In this document: positions 11,742-22,306 of the stretch, one piece after another
How the letters are laid out: each line of letters begins with the position of its first letter
Numbering within the stretch: the stretch's first letter is position 1
Assembly (NCBI RefSeq): GCF_000003605.2
Contig: NW_003123096.1
Coordinates: 1-24,155, forward strand
DNA from: Saccoglossus kowalevskii
Taxonomy: Eukaryota; Hemichordata; Enteropneusta; Harrimaniidae
DNA: 24,155 nt
Direction: 5' to 3'
Program-made: the position numbers and the translations under genes
Notes under the pieces: generated by a model
What the model was told of the DNA's origin: nothing
Database searches by the model: none
The model's input: only the letters and a program-made list of their open reading frames with translations

Positions 11742-12999
11742 CTCACATGAGTTGGTAATCAGGCTGTGTGCGTTGACTCACATGAGTTGGTAATCAGGAT
11801 GTGTGCTTTGACTCACATGAGTTGGTAATCAGGATGTGTGCTTTGACTCGTATTAGTTGGTAATCAGGATGTGTGCTTTGACTCATATTAGTTGGTAATC
11901 AGGATGTGTGCTTTGACTCACATGAGTTGGTAATCAGGATGTGTGCTTTGACTCATATTAGTTGGTAATCAGGATGTGTGCTTTGACTCTCATGAGTTGG
12001 TAATCAGGATGTGTGCTTTGACTCATATTAGTTGGTAATCAGGATGTGTGCTTTGACTCATATTAGTTGGTAATCAGGATGTGTGCTTTGACTCACATGA
12101 GTTGGTAATCAGGATGTGTGCGTTGACTCACATGAGTTGGTAATCAAGATGTGTGCTTTGACTCACATGAGTTGGTAATCAGGATGTGTGCTTTGACTCT
12201 CATGAGTTGGTAATCAGGATGTGTGCTTTGACTCACATGAGTTGGTAATCAGGATGTGTGCTTTGACTCACATGAGTTGGTAATCAAGATGTGTGCTTTG
12301 ACTCACATGAGTTGGTGATCAGGATGTGTGCTTTGACTCACATGAGTTGGTAATCAAGATGTGTGCTTTGACTCACATGAGTTGGTGATCAGGATGTGTG
12401 CTTTGACTCATATTAGTTGGTAATCAGGATGTGTGCTTTGACTCATATTAGTTGGTAATCAGGATGTGTGCTTTGACTCTCATGAGTTGGTAATCAGGAT
12501 GTGTGCTTTGACTCACATGAGTTGGTAATCAGGATGTGTGCTTTGACTCACATGAGTTGGTAATCAGGATGTGTGCTTTGACTCTCATGAGTTGGTAATC
12601 AGGATGTGTGCTTTGACTCATGAGTTGGTAATCAGGATGTGTGCTTTGACTCACTTGAGTTGGTAATAAGGATGTGTGCTTTGACTCTCATGAGTTGGTA
12701 ATAAGGATGTGTGCTTTGACTCTCATGAGTTGGTAATCAGGATGTGTGCTTTGACTCACATGAGTTGGTAATCAGGATGTGTGCTTTGACTCACATGAGT
12801 TGGTAATCAAGATGTGTGCTTTGACTCTCATGAGTTGGTAATCAGGATGTGTGCTTTGACTCTCATGAGTTGGTAATCAGGATGTGTGCTTTGACTCTCA
12901 TGAGTTGGTAATCAGGATGTGTGCTTTGACTCACATGAGTTGGTAATCAGGATGTGTGCTTTGACTCACATGAGTTGGTAATCAGGATGTGTGCTTTGA
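11742..12999. repeat. Long block with gcg, D and CACTTGAG marks, copy 3 (1,258 bp)
   Basis: Order runs A with GGCTGTGTGCG (11742), A, A, D, C, A, C, B, C, C, A-gcg, Aa, A, B, A, Aa, Ad, Aa, Ad, C, C, B, A, A, B, G(33 bp), CACTTGAG-k (12650), Bk, B, A, Aa, B, B, B, A, A. It pairs with 19373-20661 over its whole length. The downstream partner has one extra 33-bp CCTTATTT unit and a 2-bp loss in one C unit, a net 31 bp. The shared GGCTGTGTGCG at 11763 and 19394 is a rare double mark. Confidence 0.9.
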
Positions 13000-13699
13000 C
13001 TCTCATGAGTTGGTAATCAGGATGTGTGCTTTGACTCTCATGAGTTGGTAATCAGGACGTGTGCTTTGACTCACATGAGTTGGTAATCAGGATGTGTGCT
13101 TTGACTCTCATGAGTTGGTAATCAAGATGTGTGCTTTGACTCTCATGAGTTGGTAATCAGGATGTGTGCTTTGACTCTCATGAGTTGGTAATCAGGATGT
13201 GTGCTTTGACTCTCATGAGTTGGTAATCAGGATGTGTGCTTTGACTCACATGAGTTGGTAATAAGGATGTGTGCTTTGACTCACATGAGTTGGTAATCAG
13301 GATGTGTGCTTTGACTCTCATGAGTTGGTAATCAGGATGTGTGCTTTGACTCTCATGAGTTGGTAATCAGGATGTGTGCTTTGACTCGTATTAGTTGGTA
13401 ATCAGGATGTGTGCTTTGACTCATATGAGTTGGTAATCAGGATGTGTGCTTTGACTCACATGAGTTGGTAATCAGGATGTGTGCGTTGACTCACATGAGT
13501 TGGTAATCAGGATGTGTGCTTTGACTCACATGAGTTGGTAATCAGGATGTGTGCTTTGACTCGTATTAGTTGGTAATCAGGATGTGTGCTTTGACTCATA
13601 TTAGTTGGTAATCAGGATGTGTGCTTTGACTCACATGAGTTAGTAATCAGGATGTGTGCTTTGACTCATATTAGTTGGTAATCAGGATGTGTGCTTTGA
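13000..13699. repeat. Continuation of CACTTGAG block copy 3 with D-rich module
   Basis: Order is B, B-acg, A, Ba, B, B, B, Ak (13245), A, B, B, then the 9-monomer D-rich module at 13385-13699. From the CACTTGAG unit to the Ak unit is 595 bp, as in copy 1 (1783 to 2378); copy 2 has 560 bp. The acg mark at 13058 is absent from the other copies at this place. Confidence 0.86.
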
Positions 13700-14294
13700 C
13701 TCTCATGAGTTGGTAATAAGGATGTGTGCTTTGACTCTCATGAGTTGGTAATCAGGATGTGTGCTTTGACTCATATTAGTTGGTAATCAGGATGTGTGCT
13801 TTGACTCACATGAGTTGGTAATCAGGATGTGTGCTTTGACTCTCATGAGTTGGTAATCAGGATGTGTGCTTTGACTCACATGAGTTGGTAATCAGGATGT
13901 GTGCTTTGACTCTCATGAGTTGGTAATCAGGATGTGTGCTTTGACTCATATTAGTTGTTAATCAGGATGTGTGCTTTGACTCATATTAGTTGGTAATCAG
14001 GATGTGTGCTTTGACTCTCATGAGTTGGTAATAAGGATGTGTGCTTTGACTCTCATGAGTTGGTAATCAGGATGTGTGCTTTGACTCATATTAGTTGGTA
14101 ATCAGGATGTGTGCTTTGACTCACATGAGTTGGTAATCAGGATGTGTGCTTTGACTCTCATGAGTTGGTAATCAGGATGTGTGCTTTGACTCACATGAGT
14201 TGGTAATCAGGATGTGTGCTTTGACTCTCATGAGTTGGTAATCAGGATGTGTGCTTGACTCTCATGAGTTGGTAATCAAGGATGTGTGCTTTGA
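13665..14294. repeat. Second 9-monomer tandem duplication, with a 34/36-bp unit pair
   Basis: The string C, Bk, B, C, A, B, A, B starts at 13665 and again at 13980, 315 bp apart. The first round ends in the C-gttgtt unit (13945) and the second in a B unit. The composition resembles the duplication at 10377. The last two units deviate in length: 14225 has GTGCTTGA (one T lost, 34 bp) and 14259 has AATCAAGGATG (one base gained, 36 bp). They cancel, so the 35-bp register resumes at 14295. Either a real event or a base-calling artefact could explain this. Confidence 0.86.
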
Positions 14295-14714
14295 CTCTCA
14301 TGAGTTGGTAATCAGGATGTGTGCTTTGACTCTCATGAGTTGGTAATCAGGATGTGTGCTTTGACTCACATGAGTTGGTAATCAGGATGTGTGCTTTGAC
14401 TCTCATGAGTTGGTAATCAGGATGTGTGCTTTGACTCTCATGAGTTGGTAATCAGGATGTGTGCTTTGACTCACATGAGTTGGTAATCAGGATGTGTGCT
14501 TTGACTCTCATGAGTTGGTAATCAGGATGTGTGCTTTGACTCACAGGAGTTGGTAATCAGGATGTGTGCTTTGACTCACATGAGTTGGTAATCAGGATGT
14601 GTGCTTTGACTCACATGAGTTGGTAATCAGGATGTGTGCTTTGACTCACATGAGTTGGTAATCAGGATGTGTGCTTTGACTCTCATGAGTTGGTAATAAG
14701 GATGTGTGCTTTGA

Positions 14715-15449
14715 CTCTCATGAGTTGGTAATCAGGATGTGTGCTTTGACTCTCATGAGTTGGTAATCAGGATGTGTGCTTTGACTCTCATGAGTTGGTA
14801 ATCAGGATGTGTGCTTTGACTCACATGAGTTGGTAATAAGGATGTGTGCTTTGACTCTCATGAGTTGGTAATCAGGATGTGTGCTTTGACTCACATGAGT
14901 TGGTAATAAGGATGTGTGCTTTGACTCTCATGAGTTGGTAATCAGGATGTGTGCTTTGACTCATATTAGTTGGTAATCAGGGTGTGTGCTTTGACTCTCA
15001 TGAGTTGGTAATCAGGATGTGTGCTTTGACTCATATTAGTTGTTAATCAGGATGTGTGCTTTGACTCATATTAGTTGGTAATCAGGATGTGTGCTTTGAC
15101 TCTCATGAGTTGGTAATAAGGATGTGTGCTTTGACTCTCATGAGTTGGTAATCAGGATGTGTGCTTTGACTCTCATGAGTTGGTAATCAGGATGTGTGCT
15201 TTGACTCATATTAGTTGGTAATCAGGATGTGTGCTTTGACTCACATGAGTTGGTAATCAGGATGTGTGCTTTGACTCTCATGAGTTGGTAATCAGGATGT
15301 GTGCTTTGACTCTCATGAGTTGGTAATCAGGATGTGTGCTTTGACTCACATGAGTTGGTAATCAGGATGTGTGCTTTGACTCACATGAGTTGGTAATCAG
15401 GATGTGTGCTTTGACTCTCATGAGTTGGTAATCAGGATGTGTGCTTTGA
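14715..15449. repeat. 21-monomer block, copy 1 (735 bp), partner at 17060-17794
   Basis: Order is B, B, B, Ak, B, Ak, B, C with GGGTGTG, B, C-gttgtt, C, Bk, B, B, C, A, B, B, A, A, B. The partner lies 2,345 bp (67 units) downstream with the same order. GGGTGTG is at 14982 and 17327, and gttgtt is in the units at 15030 and 17375. A related string with GGGTGTG (10329) or CAGCGTG (22889) occurs in the C-rich long blocks. Confidence 0.92.
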
Positions 15450-16709
15450 CTCCCATGAGTTGGTAATCAGGATGTGTGCTTTGACTCACATGAGTTGGTA
15501 ATCAGGATGTGTGCTTTGACTCTCATGAGTTGGTAATAAGGATGTGTGCTTTGACTCACATGAGTTGGTAATCAGGATGTGTGCTTTGACTCACATGAGT
15601 TGGTAATCAGGATGTGTGCTTTGACTCTCATGAGTTGGTAATCAGGATGTGTGCTTTGACTCTCATGAGTTGGTAATCAGGATGTGTGCTTTGACTCTCA
15701 TGAGTTGGTAATCAGGACGTGTGCTTTGACTCTCATGAGTTGGTAATCAGGATGTGTGCTTTGACTCACATGAGTTGGTAATCAGGATGTGTGCTTTGAC
15801 TCTCATGAGTTGGTAATCAGGATGTGTGCTTTGACTCTCATGAGTTGGTAATCAGGATGTGTGCTTTGACTCACATGAGTTGGTAATAAGGATGTGTGCT
15901 TTGACTCTCATGAGTTGGTAATCAGGATGTGTGCTTTGACTCACATGAGTTGGTAATCAGGATGTGTGCTTTGACTCTCATGAGTTGGTAATCAGGATGT
16001 GTGCTTTGACTCACATGAGTTGGTAATAAGGATGTGTGCTTTGACTCTCATGAGTTGGTAATAAGGATGTGTGCTTTGACTCACATGAGTTGGTAATAAG
16101 GATGTGTGCTTTGACTCTCATGAGTTGGTAATAAGGATGTGTGCTTTGACTCTCATGAGTTGGTAATCAGGATGTGTGCTTTGACTCTCATGAGTTGGTA
16201 ATCAAGATGTGCTCTTTGACTCATATGAGTTGGTAATCAGGATGTGTGCTTTGACTCTCATGAGTTGGTAATCAGGATGTGTGCTTTGACTCACATGAGT
16301 TGGTAATCAGGATGTGTGCTTTGACTCTCATGAGTTGGTAATAAGGATGTGTGCTTTGACTCTCATGAGTTGGTAATCAGGATGTGTGCTTTGACTCACA
16401 TGAGTTGGTAATCAGGATGTGTGCTTTGACTCACATGAGTTGGTAATCAGGATGTGTGCTTTGACTTTCATGATTTGGTAATCAGACTGTGTGCGTTGAC
16501 TCACATGAGTTGGTAATCAGGATGTGTGCTTTGACTCACATGAGTTGGTAATCAGGATGTGTGCTTTGACTCGTATTAGTTGGTAATCAGGATGTGTGCT
16601 TTGACTCATATTAGTTGGTAATCAGGATGTGTGCTTTGACTCACATGAGTTAGTAATCAGGATGTGTGCTTTGACTCATATTAGTTGGTAATCAGGATGT
16701 GTGCTTTGA
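15450..16709. repeat. A/B/k-rich segment with a partial D module
   Basis: These are mostly A and B heads. Four consecutive k linkers alternate Ak, Bk, Ak, Bk at 16010-16149. Private units include CTCCCATGAG (15450), the GTGCTCTTT tail (16185), and a unit at 16465 with TTTCATGATTTGG and AGACTGTGTGCG. The stretch from 16465 to 16709 (gcg, A, A, D, C, A, C) is a shortened copy of the D-rich module. An acg mark occurs at 15718 inside a B, B, B-acg, B, A, B, B string like that at 18145. Confidence 0.85.
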
Positions 16710-17094
16710 CTCTCATGAGTTGGTAATAAGGATGTGTGCTTTGACTCTCATGAGCTGGTAATCAGGATGTGTGCTTTGACTCATATTAGTTGGTAATCAA
16801 GATGTGTGCTTTGACTCACATGAGTTGGTAATCAGGATGTGTGCTTTGACTCTCATGAGTTGGTAATCAAGATGTGTGCTTTGACTCTCATGAGTTGGTA
16901 ATCAGGATGCGTGCTTTGACTCTCATGAGTTGGTAATCAGGATGTGTGCTTTGACTCACATGAGTTGGTAATAAGGATGTGTGCTTTGACTCACATGAGT
17001 TGGTAATCAGGATGTGTGCTTTGACTCACATGAATTGGTAATAAGGATGTGTGCTTTGACTCTCATGAGTTGGTAATCAGGATGTGTGCTTTGA
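16710..17094. repeat. 11-monomer block, copy 1 (385 bp), partner at 20837-21221
   Basis: Order is Bk, B-agctgg, Ca, A, Ba, B with ATGCGTG, B, Ak, A, A with GAATTGG and linker k, B. It is repeated 4,127 bp downstream. The rare marks keep exact spacing: ATGCGTG at 16910 and 21037, GAATTGG at 17034 and 21161. Confidence 0.92.
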
Positions 17095-17794
17095 CTCTCA
17101 TGAGTTGGTAATCAGGATGTGTGCTTTGACTCTCATGAGTTGGTAATCAGGATGTGTGCTTTGACTCACATGAGTTGGTAATAAGGATGTGTGCTTTGAC
17201 TCTCATGAGTTGGTAATCAGGATGTGTGCTTTGACTCACATGAGTTGGTAATAAGGATGTGTGCTTTGACTCTCATGAGTTGGTAATCAGGATGTGTGCT
17301 TTGACTCATATTAGTTGGTAATCAGGGTGTGTGCTTTGACTCTCATGAGTTGGTAATCAGGATGTGTGCTTTGACTCATATTAGTTGTTAATCAGGATGT
17401 GTGCTTTGACTCATATTAGTTGGTAATCAGGATGTGTGCTTTGACTCTCATGAGTTGGTAATAAGGATGTGTGCTTTGACTCTCATGAGTTGGTAATCAG
17501 GATGTGTGCTTTGACTCTCATGAGTTGGTAATCAGGATGTGTGCTTTGACTCATATTAGTTGGTAATCAGGATGTGTGCTTTGACTCACATGAGTTGGTA
17601 ATCAGGATGTGTGCTTTGACTCTCATGAGTTGGTAATCAGGATGTGTGCTTTGACTCTCATGAGTTGGTAATCAGGATGTGTGCTTTGACTCACATGAGT
17701 TGGTAATCAGGATGTGTGCTTTGACTCACATGAGTTGGTAATCAGGATGTGTGCTTTGACTCTCATGAGTTGGTAATCAGGATGTGTGCTTTGA
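17060..17794. repeat. 21-monomer block, copy 2 (735 bp)
   Basis: The same unit order and marks as 14715-15449, 2,345 bp upstream. After 17794 the copies part: the upstream one has CTCCCATGAG next, while this one continues A, A, B, B, Bk, B, B into the GATTTGG block. Confidence 0.92.
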
Positions 17795-18039
17795 CTCACA
17801 TGAGTTGGTAATCAGGATGTGTGCTTTGACTCACATGAGTTGGTAATCAGGATGTGTGCTTTGACTCTCATGAGTTGGTAATCAGGATGTGTGCTTTGAC
17901 TCTCATGAGTTGGTAATCAGGATGTGTGCTTTGACTCTCATGAGTTGGTAATAAGGATGTGTGCTTTGACTCTCATGAGTTGGTAATCAGGATGTGTGCT
18001 TTGACTCTCATGAGTTGGTAATCAGGATGTGTGCTTTGA

Positions 18040-18812
18040 CTCTCATGATTTGGTAATCAGGATGTGTGCTTTGACTCATATTAGTTGGTAATCAAGATGT
18101 GTGCTTTGACTCACATGAGTTGGTAATCAGGATGTGTGCTTTGACTCTCATGAGTTGGTAATCAGGATGTGTGCTTTGACTCTCATGAGTTGGTAATCAG
18201 GATGTGTGCTTTGACTCTCATGAGTTGGTAATCAGGACGTGTGCTTTGACTCTCATGAGTTGGTAATCAGGATGTGTGCTTTGACTCACATGAGTTGGTA
18301 ATCAGGATGTGTGCTTTGACTCTCATGAGTTGGTAATCAGGATGTGTGCTTTGACTCTCATGAGTTGGTAATCAGGATGTGTGCTTTGACTCATATTAGT
18401 TGGTAATCAAGATGTGTGCTTTGACTCTCATGAGTTGGTAATCAGGATGTGTGCTTTGACTCACATGAGTTGGTAATCAGGATGTGTGCTTTGACTCTCA
18501 TGAGTTGGTAATCAGGATGTGTGCTTTGACTCTCATGAGTTGGTAATCAGGATGTGTGCTTTGACTCATATTATTTGGTAATCAAGATGTGTACTTTGAC
18601 TCTCATGAGTTGGTAATCAGGATGTGTGCCTTGACTCGTATTAGTTGGTAATCAAGATGTGTGTGCTTTGACTCATATTAGTTGGTAATCAGGATGTGTG
18701 CTTTGACTCAGATTATTTGGTAATCAAGATGTGTGCTTTGACTCATATTAGTTGGTAATCAGGATGTGTGCTTTTGACTCATATTAGTTGGTAATCAAGA
18801 TGTGTGCTTTGA
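18040..18812. repeat. GATTTGG/F' block, far copy of 2868-3602, with insertions
   Basis: It starts with the GATTTGG B unit and then repeats 2868-3602 at an offset of 15,207 bp. Two length changes are confined to this copy. The D unit at 18635 has an extra GT in its GTGTG run (37 bp) and the C unit at 18742 has an extra T in its TTT run (36 bp). Both are at simple runs where slippage or long-read base-calling error is likely. Confidence 0.9.
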
Positions 18813-19372
18813 CTCACATGAGTTGGTAATCAGGATGTGTGCTTTGACTCACATGAGTTGGTAATCAGGATGTGTGCTTTGACTCTCATGAGCTGGTAAT
18901 CAGGATGTGTGCTTTGACTCACATGAGTTGGTAATCAGGATGTGTGCTTTGACTCACATGAGTTGGTAATCAGGATGTGTGCTTTGACTCTCATGAGTTG
19001 GTAATCAGGATGTGTGCTTTGACTCTCATGAGTTGGTAATCAGGATGTGTGCTTTGACTCTCGTGAGTTGGTAATCAGGATGTGTGCTTTGACTCTCATG
19101 AGTTGGTAATCAGGATGTGTGCTTTGACTCTCATGAGTTGGTAATCAAGATGTGTGCTTTGACTCTCATGAGTTGGTAATCAGGATGTGTGCTTTGACTC
19201 TCATGAGTTGGTAATCAGGATGTGTGCTTTGACTCATATTAGTTGGTAATCAAGATGTGTGCTTTGACTCTCATGAGTTGGTAATCAGGATGTGTGCTTT
19301 GACTCACATGAGTTGGTAATCAGGATGTGTGCTTTGACTCACATGAGTTGGTAATCAGGATGTGTGCTTTGA
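18813..19372. repeat. A/B segment without a clear long partner
   Basis: Sixteen monomers, mostly A and B, with B-agctgg at 18883, CTCTCGTGAG at 19058, Ba at 19128 and Ca at 19233. I found no block elsewhere with the same order over more than a few units. It bridges the F'/F block upstream and the GGCTGTGTGCG block downstream. Confidence 0.8.
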
Positions 19373-20661
19373 CTCACATGAGTTGGTAATCAGGCTGTGT
19401 GCGTTGACTCACATGAGTTGGTAATCAGGATGTGTGCTTTGACTCACATGAGTTGGTAATCAGGATGTGTGCTTTGACTCGTATTAGTTGGTAATCAGGA
19501 TGTGTGCTTTGACTCATTAGTTGGTAATCAGGATGTGTGCTTTGACTCACATGAGTTGGTAATCAGGATGTGTGCTTTGACTCATATTAGTTGGTAATCA
19601 GGATGTGTGCTTTGACTCTCATGAGTTGGTAATCAGGATGTGTGCTTTGACTCCTTATTTCGTAATCAGGATGTGTGCTTTGACTCATATTAGTTGGTAA
19701 TCAGGATGTGTGCTTTGACTCATATTAGTTGGTAATCAGGATGTGTGCTTTGACTCACATGAGTTGGTAATCAGGATGTGTGCGTTGACTCACATGAGTT
19801 GGTAATCAAGATGTGTGCTTTGACTCGCATGAGTTGGTAATCAGGATGTGTGCTTTGACTCTCATGAGTTGGTAATCAGGATGTGTGCTTTGACTCACAT
19901 GAGTTGGTAATCAGGATGTGTGCTTTGACTCACATGAGTTGGTAATCAAGATGTGTGCTTTGACTCACATGAGTTGGTGATCAGGATGTGTGCTTTGACT
20001 CACATGAGTTGGTAATCAAGATGTGTGCTTTGACTCACATGAGTTGGTGATCAGGATGTGTGCTTTGAATCATATTAGTTGGTAATCAGGATGTGTGCTT
20101 TGACTCATATTAGTTGGTAATCAGGATGTGTGCTTTGACTCTCATGAGTTGGTAATCAGGATGTGTGCTTTGACTCACATGAGTTGGTAATCAGGATGTG
20201 TGCTTTGACTCACATGAGTTGGTAATCAGGATGTGTGCTTTGACTCTCATGAGTTGGTAATCAGGATGTGTGCTTTGACTCATGAGTTGGTAATCAGGAT
20301 GTGTGCTTTGACTCACTTGAGTTAGTAATAAGAATGTGTGCTTTGACTCTCATGAGTTGGTAATAAGGATGTGTGCTTTGACTCTCATGAGTTGGTAATC
20401 AGGATGTGTGCTTTGACTCACATGAGTTGGTAATCAGGATGTGTGCTTTGACTCACATGAGTTGGTAATCAAGATGTGTGCTTTGACTCTCATGAGTTGG
20501 TAATCAGGATGTGTGCTTTGACTCTCATGAGTTGGTAATCAGGATGTGTGCTTTGACTCTCATGAGTTGGTAATCAGGATGTGTGCTTTGACTCACATGA
20601 GTTGGTAATCAGGATGTGTGCTTTGACTCACATGAGTTGGTAATCAGGATGTGTGCTTTGA
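19373..20661. repeat. Long block with gcg, D and CACTTGAG marks, copy 4 (1,289 bp)
   Basis: The partner of 11742-12999. It differs by the 33-bp CTCATTAG unit at 19513, an extra 33-bp CTCCTTATTTCG unit at 19651 and a CTCGCATGAG head at 19824. From 19964 onward it instead shares its rarest marks (TTGAATC before the C head at 20069, and AGTTAGTAATAAGAATG at 20312) with copy 1 at 1435-2132. The left part therefore follows copy 3 and the right part copy 1, as expected for a recombinant block. Confidence 0.9.
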
Positions 20662-20696
20662 CTCATATTAGGTGGTAATCAGGATGTGTGCTTTGA

Positions 20697-21676
20697 CTCT
20701 CATGAGTTGGTAATCAGGATGTGTGCTTTGATTCACATGAGTTGGTAATCAGGATGTGTGCTTTGACTCTCATGAGTTGGTAATCAGGATGTGTGCTTTG
20801 ACTCACATGAGTTGGTAATAAGGATGTGTGCTTTGACTCTCATGAGTTGGTAATAAGGATGTGTGCTTTGACTCTCATGAGCTGGTAATCAGGATGTGTG
20901 CTTTGACTCATATTAGTTGGTAATCAAGATGTGTGCTTTGACTCACATGAGTTGGTAATCAGGATGTGTGCTTTGACTCTCATGAGTTGGTAATCAAGAT
21001 GTGTGCTTTGACTCTCATGAGTTGGTAATCAGGATGCGTGCTTTGACTCTCATGAGTTGGTAATCAGGATGTGTGCTTTGACTCACATGAGTTGGTAATA
21101 AGGATGTGTGCTTTGACTCACATGAGTTGGTAATCAGGATGTGTGCTTTGACTCACATGAATTGGTAATAAGGATGTGTGCTTTGACTCTCATGAGTTGG
21201 TAATCAGGATGTGTGCTTTAACTCACATGAGTTGGTAATCAGGATGTGTGCTTTGACTCTCATGAGTTGGTAATCAGGATGTGTGCTTTGACTCACATGA
21301 GTTGGTAATAAGGATGTGTGCTTTGACTCTCATGAGTTGGTAATAAGGATGTGTGCTTTGACTCTCATGAGCTGGTAATCAGGATGTGTGCTTTGACTCA
21401 TATTAGTTGGTAATCAAGATGTGTGCTTTGACTCACATGAGTTGGTAATCAGGATGTGTGCTTTGACTCTCATGAGTTGGTAATCAAGATGTGTGCTTTG
21501 ACTCTCATGAGTTGGTAATCAGGATGCGTGCTTTGACTCATATTAGTTGGTAATCAAGATGTGTGCTTTGACTCACATGAGTTGGTAATCAGGATGTGTG
21601 CTTTGACTCTCATGAGTTGGTAATCAAGATGTGTGCTTTGACTCTCATGAGTTGGTAATCAGGATGTGTGCTTTGA
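20697..21676. repeat. 490-bp tandem duplication (14 monomers) with nested 140-bp duplication
   Basis: The string B, A, B, Ak, Bk, B-agctgg, Ca, A, Ba, B-ATGCGTG starts at 20697 and again at 21187. ATGCGTG at 21037 and 21527 are 490 bp apart, and GAGCTGG recurs at the same spacing. In the first round a B, Ak, A, A-GAATTGG tail follows. In the second, Ca, A, Ba, B (21397-21536) is at once repeated at 21537-21676, a 140-bp four-monomer duplication whose last unit lacks the ATGCGTG change. The extra copies are almost identical, which suggests they are recent. Confidence 0.9.
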
Positions 21677-22306
21677 CTCTCATGAGTTGGTAATCAGGAT
21701 GTGTGCTTTGACTCACATGAGTTGGTAATCAGGATGTGTGCTTTGACTCACATGAGTTGGTAATAAGGATGTGTGCTTTGACTCTCATGAGCTGGTAATC
21801 AGGATGTGTGCTTTGACTCTCATGAGCTGGTAATCAGGATGTGTGCTTTGACTCACATGAGTTGGTAATCAGGATGTGTGCTTTGACTCACATGAGTTGG
21901 TAATCAGGATGAGTGCTTTGACTCATATTAGTTGGTAATCAGGATGTGTGCTTTGACTCTCATGAGTTGGTAATCAAGATGTGTGCTTTGACTCTCATGA
22001 GTTGGTAATCAGGATGTGTGCTTTGACTCTCATGAGTTGGTAATCAGGATGTGTGCTTTGACTCACATGAGTTGGTAATAAGGATGTGTGCTTTGACTCA
22101 CATGAGTTGGTAATCAGGATGTGTGCTTTGACTCATATTAGTTGGTAATCAGGATGTGTGCTTTGACTCTCATGAGTTGGTAATCAGGATGTGTGCTTTG
22201 ACTCGTATTAGTTGGTAATCAGGATGTGTGCTTTGACTCACATGAGTTGGTAATCAGGATGTGTGCTTTGACTCACATGAGTTGGTAATCAGGATGTGTG
22301 CTTTGA
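21677..22306. repeat. A/B segment with two adjacent agctgg units
   Basis: Order is B, A, Ak, B-agctgg, B-agctgg, A, A with GATGAGTGC, C, Ba, B, B, Ak, A, C, B, D, A, A. The Ba, B, B, Ak, A run (21957-22131) resembles part of the 11-monomer block at 20977 without its ATGCGTG mark. GATGAGTGC at 21887 is private to this unit. Confidence 0.82.

Noticed and set aside
16185-16219. Rearranged unit with GTGCTCTTT as a breakpoint
   Set aside because: The length is unchanged at 35 bp and the flanks are in phase. It reads as two or three substitutions or a micro-conversion inside one tail, with no foreign sequence.
19651-19683. Foreign insertion or array interruption at the CTCCTTATTTCG unit
   Set aside because: Despite the odd head, this is a 33-bp monomer with the usual core and tail, related to the CCTTATTT units at 5349 and 5452. 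The flanking units are in register.
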